A DNA stretch of 17,867 bases from Rickettsiales bacterium (GTDB lineage Bacteria > Pseudomonadota > Alphaproteobacteria > Rickettsiales > UBA1997): positions 1-17,867 of the forward strand of contig CANDYP010000017.1 of assembly GCA_947425005.1 (NCBI GenBank), written 5' to 3'. The stretch's first letter is position 1. Each line of letters opens with the position of its first letter. The notes beneath the pieces are model-generated. The model was not told where the DNA came from and did not search any database. It was given only the letters and a program-made list of their open reading frames with translations. Both the position numbers and the translations under genes were made by a program. Positions 7,628 to 14,522 of the stretch are shown one piece after another.

Positions 7628-8632
7628 TTATTTTGTTTTCTGAACGTGATCTTTGTCGGTAAATGCATTGTAGCGATTGCCGATTTGGTCTTTATTGGCA
7701 AGGTACCAAGCTATAGTCTCTTTCACGCCTTCTTCGATCGAAACCTTGCACTCGAATCCGTAAGATTTAGCGCGAGTCATGTCCATCAAGCGTTTCTTGT
7801 CGCCTGCAGGTTTAGTGATATCCCACACGATTGGCACGGCACCGCTCGGAACATTCTGCGCCACGGTTTCAGCAACTTGTTTGATTGTAATTCCCGAACC
7901 ACTTCCAAGATTAATTGGCTCGTTAATTCCTTGCTCTACAGCAAGCATCATGCCGCGAGCAACATCGCTCGAGTGAATGAAATCGCGGATCGGCGAACCA
8001 TCACCCCAAACTGTCAACGGATTTTCTCCGCTCAAAGCGCGATTAATTAATGACGGAATCACCATGGCATTTTCCGGATCGAAATTGTCGAAAGGCCCAT
8101 AAACATTGGCTGGACGCACGATTGAAATTTTATCCCAACCATATTCGATCTTGTAAGCTTCAGCTTGTAATTCCGCTAAACGCTTAGCCCAACCGGCGAA
8201 ACGATCATTGGGAGATGGAAAAGTTTTCCACACATCATCTTCGTAAAAAACTTCTGCTGGACTGTAAACACCAACCGATGAGGTAAATAAAAATCTTTCA
8301 ACTCCACTTCTGCGCGCCGCTTCCATCATGTTAAAACTAAACGTAACTGTAGGAACCAAAAAACTGGCCGGACGCTTCATGGTCATGGCGGGAGAGCCTT
8401 TCACACCCGCAAGTTGGAAAACAATTTCCTGACCTTGGCACACCTCCATGCAAGAAGAAAATTCACGAAGATCAACCTTCACGAACTTAACACCAGCAGG
8501 CGCACGAGAAGGTTCATCAAGCGATGCAATCGTCACATCGGCGCCAGCTTTTACCAACATGTCCACCAATGGACGACCAATTAGACCAGTTCCACCGGTC
8601 ACAAGAATTTTTTTATTTTTGTAGAAAGTCAT
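7628..8632 (-). CDS. Extended SDR, NDP-sugar epimerase/reductase-like, atypical catalytic motif (SDR 1)
   Basis: This 334-residue protein has the Rossmann fingerprint VTGGTGLIGRP (11-21), LFTSSVGVYSP (115-125), VRPANVYGPFDNFDP (172-186) and WGDGSPIRDFIH (209-220). These features are shared with GDP-L-fucose synthase/ColC-like and UDP-glucose-epimerase-like enzymes. The usual catalytic YxxxK is not seen: the lysine is kept (Lys150 in FAGWAKR) but the residue four before it is Ala146, with Phe145 one further away. It may use another acid/base, or act as a reductase or structural partner. The likely role is reduction or epimerisation of a 4-keto-deoxy sugar from the neighbouring dehydratase (inference). 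Its ATG overlaps the acyltransferase stop (ATGA), so translation is coupled. It lies 9 nt upstream of the GMD-like gene. Confidence 0.8.
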   Translation of the reverse strand: MTFYKNKKILVTGGTGLIGRPLVDMLVKAGADVTIASLDEPSRAPAGVKFVKVDLREFSSCMEVCQGQEIVFQLAGVKGSPAMTMKRPASFLVPTVTFSFNMMEAARRSGVERFLFTSSVGVYSPAEVFYEDDVWKTFPSPNDRFAGWAKRLAELQAEAYKIEYGWDKISIVRPANVYGPFDNFDPENAMVIPSLINRALSGENPLTVWGDGSPIRDFIHSSDVARGMMLAVEQGINEPINLGSGSGITIKQVAETVAQNVPSGAVPIVWDITKPAGDKKRLMDMTRAKSYGFECKVSIEEGVKETIAWYLANKDQIGNRYNAFTDKDHVQKTK

Positions 8633-9822
8633 GAGTTTTTATTAATCAATTTTTTACCGAAAATGTTGCTTGGTTTTTCTATCGAGATGTGAATCAGATA
8701 AGAAATAAGTATTATTGTGGATGAGCTGATGGCAAGACTAAAATGAATATTGTGAGTTATTTTGAGCATCTCGGAAATTACCAAATTTCCTAATATCATG
8801 TGAGACAAATAAAGGGGATAACTTATGTCGGAGAAAAAATTTAAAATTTTACTTTTAGTACCCTTGCCAGCGAGCAAAAGAGAACCAATAAAAATAGCTA
8901 GAGCGATTTCTGACGGATGCATTTCTAACGCCGATCCTCTGGCAAAGAATGGTGAGATTGCAGATTTATCAAAAAATCTAGTGAATCCAAAATAAAATAT
9001 CAGACCGGTGGCGATTAGTAATGCGTATGATTCTGGTTTTTTACGATCCCTTTGAATCAGGTAAATAGATGTTCCAATAAGTATGTAGCAAATGTGGTTT
9101 AGATTGAAGACAGCAACCTCTAGTAAAAATGAGATTTCGCCATCTGATTTGAAGTAAGAATACAAAACATTCAGCAGCACGGTAATCAGCAAAATTATCG
9201 ATACATTTTTGCCGTTATAATTCTTTCCACATAAAATTATTAAACCCGAGAGCAAATAAAATTTGATTTCTACCATCAATGTCCAAGCGGCTTCATTGAT
9301 GGATTGTATTTTTAGAAAGTCCTGAAAAAGAGTCAGATTGATTAGGATCCTTTCTAAGGAAAATGCATCAAATATCCCTTCTCTAAAAAATAGATTTAAG
9401 AGCCACAACAACCCAATCATCAGAAAAGAAGTAGCAATATATGTCGGATAAATTCGACAAAAACGAGTGATCAAAAACTCTGACGAATTCATTTTATAAC
9501 GATCAATTGCCAAAGGTATTACGAAGCCGGTTATTAAAAAAAATATCGCCACTCCGACTGCGCCAACACTTAAGTCTGGGAGGTAAAAAATTTTTTTTAA
9601 GAAAATTATTGGCGACCAATATTTCATCAGAGAATCACTATATTCTACACCCACAATCGGCAAATCTAGATTGTTCCCGATTGAAATTTCCCAGCCCAAT
9701 GAATATTGGTGAGCATTCCAAAAAATTAAATGAAAGGCCATTACCATTAAGGCCGCAATACCTCGTAGATAATGAAGTGCTAATATTTTCTGCACAGAAC
9801 TGATATTAGGATAGGTAGTCAT
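8629..9822 (-). CDS. Acyltransferase 3 family membrane O-acyltransferase (OafA/NodX-like)
   Basis: This 397-residue polytopic inner-membrane protein has the acyltransferase-3 signatures HYLRGIAALMVMAFHL (17-32) with the conserved R20 and H31, VGAVGVAIFFLITGFVIP (86-103), RFCRIYP (120-126) and a WTLMVEIKFYL segment. Many hydrophobic helices follow. Family members move an acetyl or other acyl group onto a hydroxyl of LPS, O-antigen or peptidoglycan sugars, so this one probably decorates the glycan made by this locus. The gene body is clearly richer in A+T than its neighbours (row 9181-9240 has 16 G/C, against 29 in row 7081-7140), which hints at separate acquisition. The start at ATG 9822 overlaps the 3' end of the Nudix gene by 17 nt. 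The acceptor sugar is unknown. Confidence 0.9.
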   Translation of the reverse strand: MTTYPNISSVQKILALHYLRGIAALMVMAFHLIFWNAHQYSLGWEISIGNNLDLPIVGVEYSDSLMKYWSPIIFLKKIFYLPDLSVGAVGVAIFFLITGFVIPLAIDRYKMNSSEFLITRFCRIYPTYIATSFLMIGLLWLLNLFFREGIFDAFSLERILINLTLFQDFLKIQSINEAAWTLMVEIKFYLLSGLIILCGKNYNGKNVSIILLITVLLNVLYSYFKSDGEISFLLEVAVFNLNHICYILIGTSIYLIQRDRKKPESYALLIATGLIFYFGFTRFFDKSAISPFFARGSALEMHPSEIALAIFIGSLLLAGKGTKSKILNFFSDISYPLYLSHMILGNLVISEMLKITHNIHFSLAISSSTIILISYLIHISIEKPSNIFGKKLINKNS

Positions 9823-11020
9823 TTAGCTTCTTAAAATCAGCTTCGTTGTTGAGGTTATTTTTTGTCAAAAAATCAGCTAATAAAATCGAGATTAAAAAAA
9901 TTTTATCGCCCTTCTTACCGCAGATCTCTTTGCCGATTTCTAGTGGGCCGAATTGCCAGGAGAGGAAGTTAAATATTGTCTTCGGCATGGACCCCGGAAC
10001 AAGTCCGGGGTGAAAATGATGGTGGCTTTGCTCTGCACTACACTTTGTCACCCCGGACTTGTTCCGGGGTCCATCGCAAAGCGCACTCAATTTTTCAATC
10101 AAAACACTCTGCAAATTCTGCGGCGTATTAAACCTCGAAATCAACTGCCCCGTCACCGGATTTTGTATTTTAGAAATTTTTTTGATCTCGTGACAAATCA
10201 CTTCAAATAACGCTTCTTCAATCAAAGTCACCGTGTAAAGATTTACGATCTTCGCCGACCCAATTTTCTCTTCGGCAAAATAATTTTTCTTCTTTGCGTC
10301 GAAGAAAATTTCATCTAACGCAATCCATCTTAACTCTTCAGTTTCATAATCCGGCGTCGTTTTCGGAGCTTCGCTTAATTCACCCAAAAACGCACAAAAC
10401 TTGCCGTCAACATTGGTCAAACGATCCCTCTCCGCACCAATCATCAGCGTGCGATTAAACTTAAAATCTAAAATTATTTTTTGCGGAAAATCGTCAAGAT
10501 CGACTCCGGTCTCTTCCAAAACTTCACGCTGCCAAGCCGATTCCCAGTTGGCATCAATCTCTTTTGGCCATTGGACTTTATGTTTTTTGAAAATTTTCTC
10601 TAAAGATTTTGGATCATTAATTTCCTGCTTCGCCTTCTGCCAGCACCCATATGCAATGGCGTTTTTGTAGTATTCATCAATCGTGGCGTTTTTAATTTTT
10701 TCGAAAGCGGGAATTTTTATTTTGCCGTCATTTAAGGTTTCGCAATGAGTCGGAACCACTTCCACGTAGCCACCAGGAAACCACCACTGAAAATTATCTT
10801 TGAAGCGGCGCTGTAAAAGCGTGTAAATTTTTTTGGTTTTTTTGTCGCGATAAAAAACCGGACCGATGCCGGAGATGCTAATTTGCTGGAAGGGAGAGAT
10901 GTGAAATTTTTTGTCGCCTGATTGAATCGCCGTGCCGGAAAAGGGAATTTTGAGCAATTCGATCAGCTCGACAATTGCCTTTTCCGCGATCTTAGTTTTT
11001 TGGCTTGAGAGTTTTTTCAT
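9806..11020 (-). CDS. Nudix hydrolase-like protein with a split Nudix box and in-frame repeat insertion
   Basis: About 404 residues from ATG 11020; an extra TTG codon just before it is unlikely to be used. LLQRRFKDNFQWWFPGGYVE (about 68-87) and REVLEETGV (about 165-173) are the two halves of a Nudix box (GX5EX7REUXEEXGU), so a metal-dependent nucleoside-diphosphate-X hydrolase fold is likely. Roughly 70 residues separate the halves, where the classic motif needs about ten. A second oddity is at about residues 316-345: the stretch including PRNKSG and HPGLVPGS is encoded by a palindromic repeat (9987-10074) without breaking the frame. It overlaps the upstream SDR by 29 nt and the acyltransferase by 17 nt, so it is embedded in the operon. 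A role such as GDP-sugar or heptose-nucleotide turnover is only a guess. Confidence 0.72.
   Translation of the reverse strand: MKKLSSQKTKIAEKAIVELIELLKIPFSGTAIQSGDKKFHISPFQQISISGIGPVFYRDKKTKKIYTLLQRRFKDNFQWWFPGGYVEVVPTHCETLNDGKIKIPAFEKIKNATIDEYYKNAIAYGCWQKAKQEINDPKSLEKIFKKHKVQWPKEIDANWESAWQREVLEETGVDLDDFPQKIILDFKFNRTLMIGAERDRLTNVDGKFCAFLGELSEAPKTTPDYETEELRWIALDEIFFDAKKKNYFAEEKIGSAKIVNLYTVTLIEEALFEVICHEIKKISKIQNPVTGQLISRFNTPQNLQSVLIEKLSALCDGPRNKSGVTKCSAEQSHHHFHPGLVPGSMPKTIFNFLSWQFGPLEIGKEICGKKGDKIFLISILLADFLTKNNLNNEADFKKLNDYLS
9987..10074. repeat. 88-bp palindromic repeat inserted in the Nudix gene
   Basis: Two perfectly inverted 26-bp arms (9987-10012 and 10049-10074) flank a 36-nt centre. 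Each arm also folds on itself: CCCCGGA and TCCGGGG around ACAAG. The reading on either strand contains HPGLVPGS-type peptide, a hallmark of palindromic repeats spread through several alphaproteobacterial genomes. Here the element lies inside an open reading frame and adds about 30 residues. This resembles the protein-inserted palindromic elements (RPEs) described in Rickettsia; membership of that family is an inference. Confidence 0.9.
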
Positions 11021-11963
11021 CAATATTTGCTTTCCACCATTTGATCGTTTCTTTAATGCCGCTTTCTAATTCAATCTTAGGTTCCCAGCCCAACTCTTGT
11101 TTAGCGAGAGAGCAATCAACAAAGAGGCTAGTTTTGATTGATGGCTGTGACAAATCATGTTCGATTTTTAAATCTTTGCCTGAAGCAGCGACGATTTTTT
11201 TGATTACATTTAACACGCTTTCCGCCTTACCTGCCCCACAATTGTAAAGACGATATTTTTCTTTTTGATTCTGAATTGCCAGATCGACGAAATTATTCAA
11301 ATCATCAGCGTGCAGCAAATCACGCTCTTCTTCACCAGTTCCCCAAATCGAAATTTTTTCCTCAGCTAACATCGTTTTCGTAACGTTAGCGCCGAAGAAA
11401 TGGCTGCGTTCCAAATCAAATTTATCGTGTGGGCCGTAAATGTTTGAATGGCGAATGGCGGTAAATTTAGTTTCGCCGATGCGCGAGAAAAAATCGCACA
11501 TTTTTTCGATGTAAATTTTGGTGTTACCAACGCCGAAATAGCGCGGGTGTAAATCTTTACTGCCATCAAAATCCGCTTCCTTTAAAGCTACATCGCTTGA
11601 TTGATACATCACGGTGCAAGAGAAAAAGATCACGTGTTTGACTTTATGTTCGAAGGCGATGCGGAAAAGGTAGGAGTTCATCACGGCGTTGTCAGTCACG
11701 TGAATGTAAGGGCGAGCGACAATATCTTTAGCGCCGGAAGTGGTTGCGGCGGCTTGGATTATGACGTCGCAGCCTGGAATTAATTTTTCTAATTCAGCAG
11801 GGTTGCGTAAATCGCATTGATGCCAAGTGACGCCGGGAACGTGATATTCCGGGCGGTTGAAGCGCACGGCATGAACATCGTATTCTGATTTTTTGGCGAA
11901 ATGCTCAACCATGTTGCGGCCAACAAAACCAGTGGCGCCGCAGATTAGTAATTTTTTTTTCAT
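10992..11963 (-). CDS. Extended SDR, GDP-fucose-synthase-like NDP-sugar reductase/epimerase (SDR 2)
   Basis: This 323-residue protein has the Rossmann motif ICGATGFVGRN (7-17), VIFFSCTVMYQ (111-121), RHSNIYGPHDKFD (171-183) and WGTGEEERDLLHADD (207-221). The NIYGPHDKF segment resembles GDP-L-fucose synthase and ColC. As in the other SDR, the standard YxxxK spacing is absent: the region reads YFGVGNTK, with Tyr142 seven residues before Lys149 and Val at the usual Tyr place. It may carry out the final C5 epimerisation and/or 4-keto reduction of the sugar made by the dehydratase and ColD-like enzyme, or act on the other sugar of the locus (inference). The Nudix gene start lies within its last codons. 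An 83-nt gap containing a hairpin separates it from the ColD-like gene upstream. Confidence 0.8.
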   Translation of the reverse strand: MKKKLLICGATGFVGRNMVEHFAKKSEYDVHAVRFNRPEYHVPGVTWHQCDLRNPAELEKLIPGCDVIIQAAATTSGAKDIVARPYIHVTDNAVMNSYLFRIAFEHKVKHVIFFSCTVMYQSSDVALKEADFDGSKDLHPRYFGVGNTKIYIEKMCDFFSRIGETKFTAIRHSNIYGPHDKFDLERSHFFGANVTKTMLAEEKISIWGTGEEERDLLHADDLNNFVDLAIQNQKEKYRLYNCGAGKAESVLNVIKKIVAASGKDLKIEHDLSQPSIKTSLFVDCSLAKQELGWEPKIELESGIKETIKWWKANIDEKTLKPKN

Positions 11964-11999
11964 TGAGTGAATAATTTATTTTAAGAACAGAGACAAAAT

Positions 12000-12038
12000 A
12001 AAATAACCCATCGGTTGAGCGGAGCGACGAGTTATTTT
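12000..12038 (-). terminator. Possible terminator or attenuator hairpin after the ColD-like gene
   Basis: AAAATAAC (12000-12007) and GTTATTTT (12031-12038) form an 8-bp stem, with a short inner TCG/CGA pairing inside the loop. On the minus strand the hairpin begins 8 nt after the stop of the ColD-like gene and runs into an AT-rich tract (ATTTTG). The stem is A+T-rich and the T-run short, so it may only attenuate transcription into the downstream SDR gene. Confidence 0.35.
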
Positions 12039-12046
12039 AGCAGGAA

Positions 12047-13330
12047 TTATTTTTTATAATTCTTCACAAACTCATCGACCTTCGAACAAACATAATTCAC
12101 CGCTTCCTCATTCATGCTTTGATGACAACCGAAAGCAAAACCGTTTTTCATAATATTGTTGGAAGCGCTTTGATCACCGGCCATGCGGTGTTCGTAGAAT
12201 TTCATTACCGGATGGTAACCAATGTTACCGGCAATGATCGGACGATTTTCAATATTTTGCGCTTTCAAATAATCTGAAATTTCTTTCACTTTGAACGGGC
12301 AATTTGGTTTCAAAATAATTGAGAAGCCAAACCAGCTCGAACGCGCCTCCTTCGTTTCGTGCTGAAAGTCAAAAATGTCGGAATATTTTTCCAAATTTTT
12401 AATGTAAGTCGCAACATTAGCCCGACGTTGATCGACGAATCCGGCCAATTTCGGAAGCTGGATTTGACCCATGCGCGCTTGGCATTCTGTAGGACGCAAG
12501 TTGTATCCCAAATTCACAAAAATAAAACGGGGATCGATGTCCGGATATTGCGCAACATATTTTGCATGTTCATCAGCTTCGCGAGTCCAACCGTGTGCAC
12601 GCATGATTCTCATGGTCTCAGCCAATTCAAAATCGTCAGTCACAGTGATGCCACCTTCGAGAGTTGTGATGTGATGCGAGAAGTAAAAGCTGAAAGTAGC
12701 AACCCGGCCAAAAGTTCCTACAGCCTTGCCTTTGTAGTACGCACCCATCGACTCACAAGTATCTTCAATCACCTGTAAGTCGTATTTTTTGGCCAAAGCC
12801 ATCACCACGTCCATATCACAAGGATTACCATAAACATGTACCAGCATGATCGCCTTAGTCTTCGGCGTGATCGCCGCTTCAACTTTATTTAGATCAAGAT
12901 TGAAAGTTTTAGGATCGCAATCGACCAAAACCGGAATCAAATTACTTTGGATCAGAGGCCACACGGTTGTAGACCAAGAAAGTGATGGCACGATCACTTC
13001 ATCACCCGCTTTTAAATTATTTTTAGTCTGAGGATTAGCAATAGCAGCTACAGCCAAAAGATTCGCCGAAGAACCAGAGTTATTCATCACCCCATATTTG
13101 TGACCAAATTCTTTAGCATATTGCTCTTCAAATTTACGAACTTCTTTGCCCATGGTCACATGAGTGCTAAGCATCGGATCAATAAACGCGTTGATTTCCT
13201 GCGCACCAAAAGTTGGCTCATGCAAACGAATAATCGGATTTTTCGGATCAAAATTAAAATTATGATTGGCAGCACAATATTCATTTATGGCAGCAAAAAC
13301 ATTCTGCTTTAAGGCTTCGGTATTTTTCAT
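12047..13330 (-). CDS. ColD-like PLP/PMP sugar 3-dehydratase (GDP-4-keto-6-deoxymannose 3-dehydratase family)
   Basis: A DegT/DnrJ/EryC1-fold enzyme, 427 residues from ATG 13330. The PLP lysine of sugar aminotransferases is replaced by histidine in SFYFSHHITTLEGG (the first His; residue 219 from this start). That swap is the hallmark of the 3-deoxygenases ColD and RfbH/E1. The four-cysteine iron-sulfur motif of RfbH is absent: the region reads RAHGWTREADEH. It therefore resembles ColD, which regenerates PMP with glutamate and needs no reductase. Other conserved parts are NSGSSANLLA, EDTCESMGA and LGYNLRPTECQARMG. It should remove the 3-hydroxyl of an NDP-4-keto-6-deoxy sugar, probably the product of the GMD-like enzyme. 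A longer reading begins with TTG 13387, but a good promoter overlaps that codon, so the ATG is preferred. Confidence 0.88.
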   Translation of the reverse strand: MKNTEALKQNVFAAINEYCAANHNFNFDPKNPIIRLHEPTFGAQEINAFIDPMLSTHVTMGKEVRKFEEQYAKEFGHKYGVMNNSGSSANLLAVAAIANPQTKNNLKAGDEVIVPSLSWSTTVWPLIQSNLIPVLVDCDPKTFNLDLNKVEAAITPKTKAIMLVHVYGNPCDMDVVMALAKKYDLQVIEDTCESMGAYYKGKAVGTFGRVATFSFYFSHHITTLEGGITVTDDFELAETMRIMRAHGWTREADEHAKYVAQYPDIDPRFIFVNLGYNLRPTECQARMGQIQLPKLAGFVDQRRANVATYIKNLEKYSDIFDFQHETKEARSSWFGFSIILKPNCPFKVKEISDYLKAQNIENRPIIAGNIGYHPVMKFYEHRMAGDQSASNNIMKNGFAFGCHQSMNEEAVNYVCSKVDEFVKNYKK

Positions 13331-13388
13331 TTTACTGATTTTGAGATTTGGGGGAATGTGACTTAGAAAGAACTGGGATTTCGCCAAG

Positions 13389-13418
13389 ATTTTATTAATT
13401 AACCTAGTTGGATTTCAA
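13389..13418 (-). promoter_or_regulatory. Putative sigma70 promoter for the ColD-like gene
   Basis: On the minus strand, TTGAAA (13413-13418) and TAAAAT (13389-13394) are separated by 18 nt; each matches the consensus at five of six positions. It lies between the fdtB-like stop and the ColD-like ATG, predicting a start near 13382 and a leader of about 50 nt. It would let the downstream genes be expressed apart from the FdtA/FdtB pair. Confidence 0.5.
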
Positions 13419-13426
13419 TCACTTAT

Positions 13427-14515
13427 TCAAAAATTATTCAGGATTTTTATTACTTTCTGCACATCTTCTTTTTGATGAAAATACGACAACGGTAAACTTA
13501 AAGTTGTAGCGTGAATTTCTTCTGAGATTGGATAGCTTTCATTGCTAATGATGCCATCCATGGCCTTTTGTTTGTGGGGCGTAACAGGATAATGAATTTC
13601 CGTTTTTATGCCATTATCCAGTAGATATTGGCGCAACTGATCACGTTTTTTATGCCTGATATTGAAAATGTGAAAAACATCGTAATGACCATCCGCAGCT
13701 CTGATCGGCTTTACAAAATCATCTTTTAAATTCTCAAAATAAAGTTTTGCTAACTCATTTTTGTGAGCATTTATTTCATCCAACTTCTCCAATTTTATCG
13801 AGAGAAACCCCGCCTGCACCTCATCAAGTCGAGAATTATAACCAATCAAGTCGTTATAATATTTTATTTCTGAACCATAGTTTCTGAGCCTCTTAACTTT
13901 ATTGGCAAGTTCATCGCTGTTAGTGACGATTGCGCCTCCATCCCCAAGGGCTCCTAAATTTTTAGTTGGATAAAAACTAAAAGCGCCAAAATCACCAAAG
14001 CTTCCTGCAATTTTATTTTTATATTTAGCGCCGTGAGCTTGAGCGGTATCTTCGATTAATTTCAAATTATTTTTTCTGCATAAATCTAGAATAGGATCTA
14101 TGTCACAACACTTGCCGTAAAGATGTACGGCAATAATAGCGCGTGTTTTTTTGGTAATTTTTTCTGCAATCTTGGCGGGATTAATATTGTAAGTTTCTAT
14201 ATCTGGCTCAACCAAAACCGGCTTTAAACCATTTTGTAAAATTGCCAGAATTGTTGCGATGTAAGTGTTTGATGGAACTATGATTTCACTATCTTTTTCA
14301 AACTCAAAGGCATTCAGAGCCAGAGTTAAAGCATCCAGACCCGACGCCACACCAACGCAGTGTTTTACGCCACAATAAGCCGCAAATTCTTCTTCAAATT
14401 TCGCTACATTTTTACCAAGAATATACCAACCGCTGGCAAGAGTGTCGGCAAAAGATTTTTTATATTCCTCGAAAAATGGCTCATTAAGTTTGGATAAATT
14501 TTCGAATTCAATCAT
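13427..14515 (-). CDS. dTDP-3-keto-6-deoxyhexose 3-aminotransferase-like (FdtB/QdtB type)
   Basis: A 362-residue DegT/DnrJ/EryC1 aminotransferase with an intact PLP lysine: FSFYPTKNLGALGDGGAIVT, Lys185. EDTAQAHGA (155-163, Asp156 for the pyridine nitrogen) and RNYGSEIKYYNDLIGYNSRLDE complete the active site. The GALGDGG variant and the neighbouring FdtA-like isomerase are typical of FdtB/QdtB, which put an amino group from glutamate on C3 of dTDP-3-keto-6-deoxyhexose, en route to Fuc3NAc or Qui3NAc. No FdtC/QdtC N-acetyltransferase and no RmlA/RmlB lie in the window, so these must be elsewhere or the substrate differs. The start ATG 14515 is 7 nt after the fdtA-like stop, consistent with a two-gene operon. 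Galacto or gluco configuration cannot be told. Confidence 0.87.
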   Translation of the reverse strand: MIEFENLSKLNEPFFEEYKKSFADTLASGWYILGKNVAKFEEEFAAYCGVKHCVGVASGLDALTLALNAFEFEKDSEIIVPSNTYIATILAILQNGLKPVLVEPDIETYNINPAKIAEKITKKTRAIIAVHLYGKCCDIDPILDLCRKNNLKLIEDTAQAHGAKYKNKIAGSFGDFGAFSFYPTKNLGALGDGGAIVTNSDELANKVKRLRNYGSEIKYYNDLIGYNSRLDEVQAGFLSIKLEKLDEINAHKNELAKLYFENLKDDFVKPIRAADGHYDVFHIFNIRHKKRDQLRQYLLDNGIKTEIHYPVTPHKQKAMDGIISNESYPISEEIHATTLSLPLSYFHQKEDVQKVIKILNNF

Positions 14516-14522
14516 GTTAAAA

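Noticed and set aside
12047..13330. RfbH/E1-type iron-sulfur 3-dehydrase
   Set aside because: The cysteine cluster typical of RfbH is absent, so the ColD type is preferred.
13331..13387. N-terminal extension of the ColD-like protein from TTG 13387
   Set aside because: The start codon is TTG, the extra 19 residues do not look like the family, and a good promoter -10 box overlaps the site.
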